Notes under the pieces: generated by a model
Databases searched by the model: none
Told to the model about the DNA's origin: nothing
What the model saw: the letters and a program-made list of their open reading frames with translations, nothing else
Translations under genes and position numbers: made by a program
DNA from: Ichthyophonus hoferi
Taxonomy: Eukaryota > Opisthokonta > Ichthyosporea > Ichthyophonida > Ichthyophonidae
Length of the DNA stretch: 64,000 nucleotides
Direction: 5' to 3'
Assembly: GCA_002751075.1 (NCBI GenBank)
Contig: NAOQ01000188.1
Span: 10,945 to 74,944 of the forward strand
In this document: one piece after another, positions 1 to 13,170 of the stretch
How the letters are laid out: each line of letters begins with the position of its first letter
Position numbering within the stretch: position 1 is the first letter of the stretch

Positions 1-7
1 ACATACA

Positions 8-41
<34 letters not shown>

Positions 42-762
42 CATACATACATACATGCATACATACATGCATACGTATGATACACATGTACACCTATATG
101 TGTATGTGTTTATATGTAGATATACTCTAACACTTATATATATGTATATTTACATATGAGGGCACAACTATTTAATTAGCCCTATACTGTATAATACATA
201 TCACAAGTACACATGTATACATGTATTTAAACGTGTTACATATACAGTGATAACAAGTCAATGGGGGGCTGCGCGTATGCAATAATCCAATAGTTATTAT
301 TATTTTTTGCCTATTTGACTGGCTCCAAGCTATCTCCCTCTACGATTATAGTTGTAAAGTTATCCATCTATGAGTTATAGTTAGAGATAGAGACAATGAC
401 CCTGATTAGGGTATACCCATATATGGATTTATACCTGGACGTTGATTAGTGGGAGCAGGCATTAAAAGTATGACATCAAATCATTGGGTACCTGCATTTA
501 TATGCATAGGCGTCTTTATGACTCCAGGAGCTTACTTGTAGACCAATGGGTATGCGAGAGAAGGAAGGGATACATTCCATGATCAGTACATATATATCTA
601 GGTGTGTTCTGATAGTGGTAGAGAGAGAGGTGTATGCCTGTGAGGGACCAGGTGCACTGCTATGGATCTATAGAAACCTTCTACGCATTAAGTATATTCA
701 TACCTATATACTGTTAATGCAGCTACCATATTGGTGTATTTCCGACCCGACCAATTACACAG
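1..762. other. Left edge: ACAT microsatellite and probable RAD50 intron
   Basis: The first 75 bases are an ACAT tetranucleotide repeat. The rest is AT-rich and contains no exon I can support. The first recognised RAD50 exon, at 763, has two leading bases that complete a codon begun upstream. This stretch is therefore most simply the intron before it, and earlier RAD50 exons lie outside the window. Confidence 0.5.
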
Positions 763-3700
763 AGAACACCAGCAAAGTGCGAGCAGAGGTAGGGGACAGG
801 GACCTGGACGAGGTAGTAGAGGAGGATCAGAAGGAGATGTACCGTCACCTTAGGTAGGCTATATGTGAAGAAGAGGAGCGAGAGAAAAGGCAGTAAGGAT
901 ATATACTGCCATATTAGGTGGGGTATGTGTGATTGATAGATAGATGTGAAGAGGAAGTGGAAGAGGGAGAGGGAGAAGGAGAGGGGCAGAGAGATAAATA
1001 TATTACTAGTGGTAGAGTGTACAATCTGTTCACCCCATATATCCCTATATACTATTATCACAGTATGAGAGACCAACTGGCAGCAGCCCGTCTAGTGTAC
1101 AAGTCATTAGGGGATAAGGGAGAACGAAACCATGCCTGTCCACTGTGTAAGAGGGGACTAGATTCAGAAGACGTGGTTATGAAGTTTGTGTCTGAGGTAT
1201 ATAGTCCTAGACACATACAAACATACGCATACATACACACAATCATAAACATACATATACACACATACACACTATACATCAACTTCTCTCTATCATTCTT
1301 TTTGTTCTTTTTGAAATGCCTTATATAGTATCCCTTTTTTATTCTCTTAAGCAATGCATATTTATAAAGAGAGGGTTACATCAAGTGCAGATTTTATTGA
1401 AAGGGTTACATTATCATAAGTACCCATGACCATAGTATAATCATAACCTATGTTGTTTTAGTTGAATATATATATATATATGGGTACTGTAACTTACCTA
1501 CATTGTAATCGGAATAAAGGTTATATACTACTTCTAAATATATTATTTATAAAATCTTTATGTAGTACGGTGAGTGAACTTAATTACAACCCTGACAATG
1601 ATTGTTTGCTTATCATTTTTGCTAATAGGAAAGGGGATAATCGCAGATTAAAACATTCTTGGATAAGATTCCCTCCAAAATGGCCAATGCCGAGACAGCT
1701 ATTAGCCAGTTTGAGGTAGTCATTGGTCACCAATTATTAGTTATTAAATGATAAATATTAATTATATATAATCCACACCTACCTACATTCAGACCTTCCC
1801 GCACATACACCTACTAGCATATATACATATACTAACATATACGCATACTAACATATCCATATATTAACATATCCATACTAACAGTAGTATAGTAATATAA
1901 TAATACAGTTATTTTTTTTAGATATTATTGGGAGAGTAATAATGATAATAGTATGATAGGAAAGATTAATTGATTAATTGGTGCTGTGCTTAGATTGGCC
2001 AATGAAATCCCTCCTATTTTATTGCCAAGTATTTAAGTATATAAGTATACATTCCATATCCGGTTCTATATACCATATATGGCTTTTCTCTTGCACCCAC
2101 GTGTTACCTCACCACCACACACGTGCTTGTGCAGGATGCGCAACAGAGACATAAGGATTTGCTACCTATCAACCAGGAGATCAAACGATTGGTTGATGAG
2201 ATTGAGGAGGAAGATAGACGATTGAAAGATCTTAGCAATAAGCGTGAGGAAGCGGAGGAATCGGAGGACCTGGTAGGATGGTTGGACCATATATACAGAT
2301 AGATGTATAGCCAGGCACCCATTTACATGCTATTGTGTTTTTATATGGACGAATACATATATGGCATTTTGCATGTAGTTGATTCATTACCCAATCCATG
2401 TTTCCTGCCGCACTATTCTATAAATACACATACGCAATCGTATGGTTGCATACTATCGCTTATATTTATAGGCATTCCATCATTAACCGGTACCCTTACG
2501 ATATCAACAACTAATAATAATAATAATAGTAAATCACAATAATACTCTATATAGCCCGTCAGTCCCACCACACTTAGGTTCTAGATGATTTCTACCCTAT
2601 CATTGTATCTTGCCCCACCCCATCTTATTATCACTATATCTTCATCATTTGGTCTCCTAATAGCCTTCCTTATAAGGCATATCTACATATTTTAAAAGGA
2701 CCACCTATACCTTATACGGCCTAATTAACTTCCTTGCCCCTCCTTTATTTTATTTTTCAAGAACTCACACTATGGCTATCTCAGTGCACTGTGAACAAAT
2801 TAGAACTGGATGAGAAGTTACAGGGATTACAAAAATTATATAAGGTATGAACTGTTTCTTTCTCTGCTATAGTTACCATCCTGTTGATAGGAACCTCTCT
2901 AACCTAGTTGTGTTTGTACATATCTACCTACCTATACATACACACATAAATGCTTATGTACATCAACATCTCATCATATATGTACTATGCATGGTTATAC
3001 ATTATCTTTCCACCTGTAATATTGCCCCTTTATTACTGCCTGCCCTATCTCCCTCCTTGATGGCTTACCAAGTCCACGGTCTGTTTGGGAGAAAGGGAAA
3101 AGACAGAACTAATTGGTATTAGAAAGATAAGCACCAATGAGTTTGTGCATTGTGACACTACCTACGTTCAGCCAGTCATGTAATATATATAGATATCAAT
3201 ATTATAATGTGATTGGTGGCCAAATCAAGATTACAGTCATTGAGTGCATCTGATTGGTGTGTGATCACTGCAATACGCCATGACACCATTGATACGCCAA
3301 TATTGTATCTATTGAAGGAAAACGAAACAACCGTTATTGACTGTACCTCTTGTGCTTTCTCTCTTAATCCAATCATATTCTTGCTATGGAATATCTGACC
3401 AAGCTATTCACCACACCTATTTACAGGAGGCAGACCAGTATGCCAGCACATGGAAGAGGATCACTGAACTGAATTGGCAGATAGGGGAGGAAAAGAAAAA
3501 ACTATTAGATGTATCTGGTAGGCCCGTCTTTAATCGTTACTATGGCTTAGATAACTTAGAAATATTCTGCTTATTTAAAATTTTAATAAATGTATTGATT
3601 GGTTGATTGGTGGAAATAAGAAAGGCAGTTATGATTAGGTTTGATGAAAAGAACAGAGAATGTATTGGAAAGTTATATGCATAGCAACAATAATGATAGG

Positions 3701-6700
3701 TGTAAAGGAAATGATCTAAAGTTTTAAGCATTCATTCTTATCGGGTTGTGGATTATCTATTCTTTGGCACTAATCAAATCATGGAAAACGTAGGAGGATC
3801 TATACCTCATTGGACTCTCCCACTCAATAGCATATTATACTGCTACCTTTCTCATATTTTTTAATTAGTATCTTCCAGTGATATACAGCCTCTCATTAAT
3901 ATCTCCGGGCATTTCCAGGGGCCTTCGAGACAATGGAGGAGGCCGCCGCTGCTATTGAGGACACTAATCAGAAACTGTATGGTTTTATGCGTTTTATCTG
4001 ATTGGAGAAATACCGCTATATATATTCCTATAGCACAGATTTTATTTGAAATATATATATTTACATGTATACGACTATATGTATATACAACGGCATGAAT
4101 CCGTGTCTATATATGGTTAGCTATGGTCAGTACGAATCAGAAATTAAGATTAGCTAGCATTCATCGTAAAAGGAGTGATAAAGGTTGGTGAGCGATATTG
4201 ATTGGGCTGAGCTGACCATATTGAATGCGTGCTTACCCAATGAAAAGCGATATTGACATTGAGGTTGTCTGTATAAAGTGGTAGAACGATATTTGGATTG
4301 ATGAATTCTAACCAACCCCATTGTTCGAACGAGTAGGCAGTGTGTGGAAGGGTCGATGAAGAGAATAGATAATGACTTAACAGAGTATTTTAATTTGGTG
4401 AATGACTATGATTATAAGATAAAAGAGGTGGGTGAGTGGTTATTAGCATGCCTTTATTTCTTTTTATGACTCTAGATCTCCCCTTATGCTTCTCTTTCTG
4501 ATTGGTTTTTAAGTTTTATCATGTCATGTAGTCTCTGTTAGGTATACAGCCTATAGGTTATGACCGTCTTTGGTCTACCAATGGGCGTTGACTCTACCTG
4601 ATGCTTACTTTCTCCCTATATATACATACATACTTATAGATATACATCCACACATATCTATTGAGATTTACACACACACATACATATACATATATACACA
4701 CATATACATATACATACAAACGTATTGATTGAGATTTACACGCTTATATATACTCATATATACACACATATATATACACACATATACACACATATATTCT
4801 CTGTCCCTTGCCAAGTCATTGGACCTGCTTACTAACCCATACCCTGACTCTTACCATCGTACTTATATATATACATACGTGTATATACATATACACATAT
4901 TACCCCTCACAGCACGCCCTTGCTATCAGTGGAATTGAGAGGGATCTTAAGAGGGCTGAGGAACTAAAGGAGGAGCAACGGAAAATTGAGGACAGTCTAA
5001 AAACAATAGACGATAGGATAAGGGTATGTATATACTATATATGGTTATATATAGTTATAGAAGATTGGTGATAGTGTAAGGACAGTAGATGGTAAGATAA
5101 GTTATGTATGGTATAGCATAAATATAGCATATATAGTTATTTTCTACGTCATTACCACTTCTTGTCAAATAATTAAACCTTGTTGGCCATACAGAGATTA
5201 TATGCTATATTACGTCATATTATATTCTATCATGATATATTATGCTATATCATGTAATGATTGGACTACTTCCACCCATCGTCTCTCATATTGGTCTCTC
5301 TGCTTTCACGAATCAGAATATAGTAGAGTAGACCATATACGATTTGATATTTCATTGGCTTACACATAGTAAGGATGAGAGCTGATTGGCGTCTTTCGTG
5401 TTTAATTAAGTTATAAATCTATAAGGGGATTTATTTTACCGTGTCAGTTGATTATAACAACTGTAATAGCAATAGTAATAATGGTTTTTTATAATGACTA
5501 TAATAATATAGTCACAAAAACAACAGCAGCAACAACAACCATATTAATATTTCGCACTCTTTCTATCTTTGCTACGACACATATATTCTGATATTATTGC
5601 ATCATTATGTTACTATATTACTATTTTATTATATTATGAAATTATTTTATTTGGCAATTTATGCTGAATTACTGGTGGGGTCTCTCACGCACTATATTAG
5701 TAATATTAATGAACCAATAGCTATAGTCTAATATAATATAATATAATGATACAACACAACAGAATACAACCGTGCATTATAGTTTTATCTTTTAAACTCC
5801 AAACCAATCAATCATCGCCACACTATCAATGACACTACAGGTGCTACAAGCCAATACGGAGCCGTTGAAAATGAAAGTACATCAGAAGGTACAGGAAATC
5901 CAGAAGAAAAAGGAAATATACGAGGGGACTAGGGCCACATTGGTGAAGGAGAAGACCTCATTGGATAACGACTATCAAAAATTTCGCTTTACTTTCCACG
6001 ACGTCAAAGAGTAAGTGTTGCCCTGGAGAGGGAAATGATTGTCTAGGGAGATATATATATAAATGACACATGATCTTTCTGTGTGATGATATAGTACTTA
6101 GGCTGGGGATATATATATATATATGGTATATATGGTATATATGGTATATAGGGTATACGTAGTGTATATGGTAGATATACTGTATGTGTTATATGTGGTA
6201 TATGTGGTGTATGTGGTATATATGTGATATGATATTGTAGATAGGCTAGGACGATGTATGACATGTATATACAACTCAATCATTCTATTCCCTCTATGTA
6301 TATTTATCTACTTACCTGCCGTTTGTAAACCATCTACCCTACCTATTAGTTCATCTCTCTTATACGCTATCCATACATACCACAATGCTGCAAATATAAA
6401 CGCTCTTTTATTCTATTACTAATACCCTATACCATCCTATCACCACATACTCTCCTACTCTTTTCTGTCCTTTCCGTCCATTTCATTGATACAGGTTTGT
6501 TGAGCAAAGGAAAGAGAAGCAGTTACATAGCAAGCAAGCGGAGATAGCCAATAAGCAACAGGCGATAGAAGGGGAGAAGGGGAGGATGCGTGTAGTGACG
6601 GAGGAGATGAAGGTCATCCAATCACGTATTGACAAACAACAGGTCATACCTCCTTTATATGTATAGTTATGATTTTCTTCCCACTTCCCATTAGATAACT

Positions 6701-6925
6701 ATCCTCCTTCTAGGTCTATTTATGGTTCTCTTTCTCCTTTCTATTGGATAAACATACCAATAGGGGTGAAAGGTTAGTCTAACTGCCTCTTCCTCATAGG
6801 TTGATTTCCGTTGTTTAAAAGATAATATCGCTCTGCGGGAAAAGGTTAGTCATCCTTTCATTTACCTGGCCAATCATCTCTGAATCTCTCTACCTCTCTA
6901 TGTTTCTATATATATATCTATCTAT

Positions 6926-6956
<31 letters not shown>

Positions 6957-9900
6957 ATTTATTGTTCACTCATTCTCTTATTTCTCCAACTATCTTTCAC
7001 GTTCTCTTGAGACATATATGTATATCTTGTAAATCCCTTCATTATCTCGTAATTTTAGCTGTATATCTCACACTATCCTCTTTCTCAGGCATCCTTTTCC
7101 CCTTTTATTTTATATATATATATACAGATTTATTTATTGATTTGTTAAATATTATCGATGAGGAAAGTCATTACCAATTGGCTTTCCTTGTGTCTTATTG
7201 TAACTAATAAAAACACTTCATTAAAGTGATATTGGGATTGGGATTGGGTCTCTGCTTTTTTATCCATTTCATTGATGTACGTTTTACATACTACGTACAT
7301 CCTACCAATCAGTATCGCTACTAGAGTAAATAAAGAACCAATTAGACTCTTAATTGATTACTGGGTCTTAAACTAAGGTGAATAATGAACGTAAGGCCCA
7401 GTCGTATTAATACCTTACATGTTTATGTCAGACACCCAGGCACCTTGTTAGCTACACTTACTATTTTTATTCTGACCTATAGTATTGCTTTTTTGTTTTT
7501 TTACACATGCACTCCCATTGTCTCTCTATGCACTCACTATACCTACATATTTCTTCCTCCACCTCACTCCTATTCCCCCTACCTATAGGATGCGGAAATC
7601 AAAAGGATACAGGAGTCATTGCCTGATATCAAACTTAATCTTGATGCTCTGGGAGCCAGTAATGCGCAAGATGGTGTAGAAGCTATGGAAGAAAAACTAA
7701 ATTTATTGGACCATGAGGTAGAAAGACCTCTTATTGGCTTAAATTTATACATACATATGCACACACACATATATATATATATACATACATACACATCCAT
7801 CTACACACCTATATACCTGCCTATATGCATACATGTATACAAAAAAATATATATTACAAACTAACCTAGACCTTTTTTAATAGAAAACCGGTTTGAGGGC
7901 AGAACTAGGAGTGGTAAAAGAGACTATACAGGGATTAGAAAGGACAATTAACAGCCGACAATACAAGGATATTGATCTAAAATATAGTATCACGCATATT
8001 GAACAGAAGGTAGGACGGACTAAGGAAAGAGGGCAGGCATAGTAGTTGCAATGGGGGCTACTGGTTGTAGTTCGGTCAATTCTTTTCTCTTTCTGTCTTT
8101 CTTTATTCGGCCTGCTTATGTTTGACATCTTGTACTTAGTCCTGTCTTTCCCTCTCCCTCTCCCTCTCCCTGCGTACAGACCGCAGACCTTGCACAGCAA
8201 GACCTTGAGAAGTACCACCGGGCCCTGGACAAGTAAGTCATCTCCTATTATCTTATTGCTCACAATGTTTACTTACTCGCTCCGCAGTATTCTGGTGGGC
8301 CAATGTGATTGGTTAGGTTTGAGATGGAATGATTCTGATTGGTGAATGGCTAACATTGAGCAGATACACTCTTATTCAGAGCCAATAAATTGGTGTTTTA
8401 TAATATAGAAACTCAATCAAATGTAACCGAGCTCTCTCGTAAAATATTCTTTATATAAAAATATAGCAATTACAGATCAAAACCTTATGATAAAGCTAGA
8501 TACTAATCGAATGTATACGACTAGCCTGTAGAATATAGGGTGTATACTAACACCCATATACTATGTAGTGCTATCATGCAGTTTCACCAGTTAAAAATGG
8601 AGGAGATTAATAAGATTATCAAGGAGTTGTGGGCCAATACGTACTGTGGGTCAGGTAGGCCAGAGGAGAGGGGCGGAGGGAGGCGGCGGGTAGAGGTAGA
8701 AAGTGAGATGAGTAGGAGGGAAAGGAAAGGAGATAGAGGTAGAGATAGAAGGAGGCATAAGTGGAAGGGAAAGGATGGGGGATAGAGGGAGAGGAAGAGA
8801 GGATCAGCTAACTAATCTATCATTATATTGTCGTTTTTATTACAACACTTTTATTGTAGTGGTAGGGAGCCAATCATTATTATATAACACGTGGCTGGGT
8901 GTACGTCATTATCTCACATCCACTTTTCTTTCCGATTGGTAGATATTGACCGTATTGAGATCCGGTCGGAGAAAGACGATAGCGCTGCAGCCACTAAACG
9001 ACAGTACAACTATCGTGTAGTAATGGTCAAAGACAATGCAGAGCTAGACATGAAGGGGCGGTGTAGTGCCGGGCAGAAGGTTAGTACCTGGCACCCCCTT
9101 TGACCTTAGGGTCCCTGTCATTGCCTGAGAGGGGTAGGGGGGGTGGGGAGGAGGGGGTTGTACATTCAATATCAAGGTTTGATAAAGGAGGTGGCAACCA
9201 ATCCATACTTTCCTATCTAGTATGCTATTGGTTATAAATCATACTGTACGTCTACTGCCCCCTGGAGGAGGGAAGGACTCACGTGCTACCTGCAGTCATA
9301 TGATTAGAAGGACTTCACTCTATATGGTCGCGATTATATGCATCATCTTAACCAGTGCCTAGTTTTTTCGTTCTATTAACCAATGGGCTCCAGCTTATAC
9401 ACGTGTATCACTGTGAGGAATCATAGCATAGCCATCCAATAAGAATCAAGATCATTCAATAGGAGTGTAGGGGAGGGGACCTAGGGTAATAGGTGATTGG
9501 ATACAGAGAGAGTGCGCGTAAAGCATATTATAGCGGGAATTATACGGATGATAGCGTGGATGAATGAAAGAGGAGGGTATGTAAAGAAATAGAGAAGTTA
9601 TTGTTGATGCATAAGGTACTCCACTATATACATGCATGCATTGACCTCTACCCCTCCAGGTGCTGGCCTCTCTCATCATTCGATTGGCCCTAGCGGAGAC
9701 CTTTTGTCTTAACTGTGGTATTATGGCCTTAGATGAACCCACAGCTAACCTAGATCACGATAACATTGAGAAGTTTGCCAATGCACTGTTAAAGTAAGAT
9801 AACTTCTCCAACTCCTTGATCATTTGTTTAGTATTCTTCCCTTTCAAATAGCGTATTCTTTTCCATTTCAACTCTTTTTTGTAGGACATCTCCCTGTTGC

Positions 9901-11440
9901 ATATCTATCCGATTCCAGCGGGCCACTATCTTACCCTACCACTCATATCTATGCAAGTTCTCTCCTGGCTCTAACTGGCTAATCATTAGTCCCTTCCATT
10001 CTGATTGCAATACCCATTGGTTGATACTTTGATACCCGTGATGAATTTACTCTAGCACACCTTTCATTAATGGGGTACATATTTTAGGCATCAACGCTGT
10101 TCCATGTATGTCTAAGCTAGGATGTGAGGGGCTGGCTGGGGTCCTATGGTCCTATAGCTGGCTCTATAATCTAATAGGCTATTAGGGGTATAGATGAGCA
10201 CTAAATGAACTAGATTACACTAGGATGATACTACTTCTGAGGGTGTAGACTGCATGGCTCGCATTATTCACTCTGTTTTACTATAATACATACATACATA
10301 CATACATGCCAAGGGCCCCACCACTAACCCCCCTCCTTCCCTCCTCCCTTCCTCTAGTATTGTGCGTAATCGTGCTTCCCAGAGGAACTTCCAGCTGGTA
10401 GTTATTACTCACGATGAAGAATTTGTTAAGTTTCTAGCCAGGAGTGGATCAGTGGAGAATTACTGGAGGGTAACTAGAGACAATGAGTATGTGGTTAAAT
10501 GTCTAATGTATGTATGTATGTATGGTAGTATGTATGGATGTATGTATGTAGGTAGGTATGTATATAGGTAGGTATGATAGTATAATAGTCTTTGCCCGTA
10601 TTGGGTGTTACTCTATGTTACAGTATATCAGTTTACTAGTTGACATGCATTGTTAGGAAAGAGCATGATAGTTGCCTTTTCTTTGTATCTTCTTATACTC
10701 ATTGGCCGCTAGTCACATTCCCTCTCCTCCCGTGATATTATTGGATTTTGAAGTTATTTATATTAACGCCAAAGGTTCATTAGTGTAAATACTGGCATGA
10801 TTCCAGTGTGCTTCAGACAAGAAATATTATCTCGCTATATATATTCCGGTGGGGGAGGGGAGAGAAATCATGGCTAGTGTATGTGTAATGGTGTGTAGAG
10901 TGTATATGAAGTATTGTACATGGATGCTGATAGGTGGATTGATGATTTATGTGTTTGTATTGTTCAATGCGAGAGAGATAAAAAGAAAGGAGAAAGAAGG
11001 AAAGAGAGTGGCACAGGAATATAGTATAATGTATATCAATGATTGGTTTAGAAATTAGAGATATAGTATAATGTATATTAATGATTGGTTTAGAGATTGG
11101 AGATATAGTATAATGTATATTAATGAGTGGTTTAGAGATTGGGGATATAGTATAAGTAAGACCAATGATTGGTTTAGAGGTTAGGAGTATAGTACAATTA
11201 ATTCCAGTCTAGTGTTTGCAGATTTTTATAAACCAATTAAATTGCTTCATTAAAGATACATCCTTATCACTTAGTCAAATGAAATTGAAGTTTCAGATTC
11301 TATAGCTTTCTATAGGCTATGCCTCATTTCCATTTTACCTTTTAATTCAATCATTTCTCTTACTCTATCATCTTCCAATAACTTTCCTTTACAGCCAGCA
11401 CACCAAAATTCGGCAGCAGTCTTTTGCTTTCAATGGATAG
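763..11440 (+). CDS. RAD50: RAD50 DNA double-strand-break repair ATPase, C-terminal half, 20 exons (5' partial)
   Basis: RAD50 is the SMC-like ATPase of the nuclear Mre11-Rad50-Nbs1 complex; it tethers and helps process DNA ends. Exons: 763-853, 1064-1196, 1647-1715, 2135-2272, 2785-2844, 3427-3517, 3919-3976, 4337-4427, 4913-5023, 5841-6010, 6495-6642, 6800-6844, 7589-7717, 7884-8009, 8180-8232, 8569-8654, 8943-9079, 9660-9793, 10358-10486, 11395-11440. All joints agree in phase and give 680 residues, about the length of human RAD50 from the same point. The zinc hook CPLC is in exon 2, followed by charged coiled coil. [17 protein letters not shown] opens the C-terminal lobe. GRCSAGQK is the ABC signature, [12 protein letters not shown] is Walker B plus D-loop, and VITHDE is the H-loop. 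The last exon is short and ends in TAG. The N-terminal Walker A half is outside the window. Exons 1 and 5 are the least certain. Confidence 0.95.
11019..11187. repeat. 42-bp tandem repeat, 4 copies, in the last RAD50 intron
   Basis: The unit begins ATATAGTATAATGTATAT at 11019, 11061, 11103 and 11145 and contains TGATTGGTTTAGAGATT. Copies are close in sequence, and the last is the most diverged. The array lies in the 908-nt intron between the final two RAD50 exons. Confidence 0.9.
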
Positions 11441-13170
11441 GTCATACAAGCCTTACTGCGTATGGTCCAACCAAACATCGACAGTTATTCTATTCCAGTG
11501 ATTCCATTGGTATATTAGTGACACAGAGTCAATTACTGGACAGCCTTTTAAAATGATCTTTAATATTTAAACTCTTATGTAGTCAATCGCCATTACCCCT
11601 TTCACGTATAGTTGCACAGCCCTTTATTGGGAAATTATATCTTACACTTTATTACTATTAGTTACTTTTACGAGTACCTATAAAAATCGTTTACCATCCT
11701 CTCCACGAGGGATGCTGTCGTATAAACCAGTGTGGTGTTGGCCCTTGGTTCACCCCACTCTCCCACCCTACTGTCTTTCCATAGCATAACCCAATGACTC
11801 CACTGTTACTATTACCACCACCTACCTACGTGTCTACCTATATATCATTATGTATATAACTTATATAAACTCGCTGATAATATATTCAATACTATACCTC
11901 TAATACTTTAATCACTAGTATATTTTATTATGATTATGGGGCCCAATGATAACAAATAAGAGATCCGTTATAGTTGATTCCTTGGGTTTTATTGGATGGC
12001 TTTTTGACACTGCTCTGTTCTCTAATAAATGATGATATTGTGATATAATATGATTGTGACAATTAGCCAATTACAGTATGAATTAGCTACTTCTTAATGA
12101 CAGATGTGAAACCAATTATACAAGGGGAAGGCAACTGGAGTTCATCAATAAGTATCAAATATGGCTTGTGGAAAAGATGATATTCCACCAGTAAGATACC
12201 CTTCCCTAGGTCTAATAGCCAAGCTCCACATACCTCTTATAACCCCTCCTATTGGTGCAATATCTTTTGTAACCCTTCTTATTGGTGCACCAATTTTATG
12301 CTTTTATATCCCTAACGCCTGTATGCACAGCATATACAGACATCTTTCAGGGCAATTGCTACTGTCTCTATCTCCTACCCTCCAATCATATCCCAAGTAT
12401 ACAAATCTACAACCAGTATCTACTTCCATGACCAATGCCTAGTTTCCTACCCCTTACTGGCGTTTATCATAATATATACCGGAAATCAGTTTGTATTATG
12501 CCATTAAAAACAATGAACGGATCGATGAGATCTCTCAAGATGGATAAAATATATGTCCATTGAATCTTGATACCATATGTAAACACACATTACCATATAT
12601 AAGTATCTATATATGTGTGTATACATGTACATCATAAAGCCATTGGTGTACTATGGACTCTATATTCGCACATTATCCCTATAAAAACCATTTATATTTC
12701 AGTGCTAACGTCCAAATGCATTAATTGGCCTGGCACAAATATAATGTGCGAGGGAGACAAGTTACTGAGGGTCAGACAGAAATATAATAGGATAATCATA
12801 CATTTTATTTATTTTAATATATATTTTTATCCATACATATATCTATGTCACCAATACTTCCCCAGGAAGGCTTGTAGATTTGTTAATTACTATTGGTGAA
12901 GATGGTGGGTGGGTCGTAAAAATAAGCAGCCAATCAACTTGTAAGGCTTAATGATAAAATAACAAAATACATACAATATAAAACAACATAGATACACCTA
13001 GTTATCAATTAAGTATTGAAATAAATACTTCAAACGTTGGATATCATTGGCCAATATAGTTAAACATAACCCTGTAAATACAAAAACACGAGACTCTCTA
13101 TTGAGTCTAAGTGTGGTATGACGTATACACCAGATACTTCCATTGGTCGAGAGGATCTGGCTTGGTTCAT
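11441..13170. other. Spacer between the convergent RAD50 and kinase genes
   Basis: RAD50 ends at 11440 and the kinase stop codon lies at 13171-13173 on the other strand, so this should hold both 3' UTRs. It is AT-rich with several CCAAT/ATTGG motifs. I see no further gene, RNA gene or repeat array. Confidence 0.6.

Noticed and set aside
546-762. First part of the frame that ends in the first RAD50 exon
   Set aside because: Only 763-853 follows an acceptor and fits RAD50 phase and content; the earlier part is low-complexity intron.
12161-12899. Two open frames of about 93 residues after RAD50
   Set aside because: Composition is that of AT-rich spacer, with no motif and no splice-compatible neighbours.
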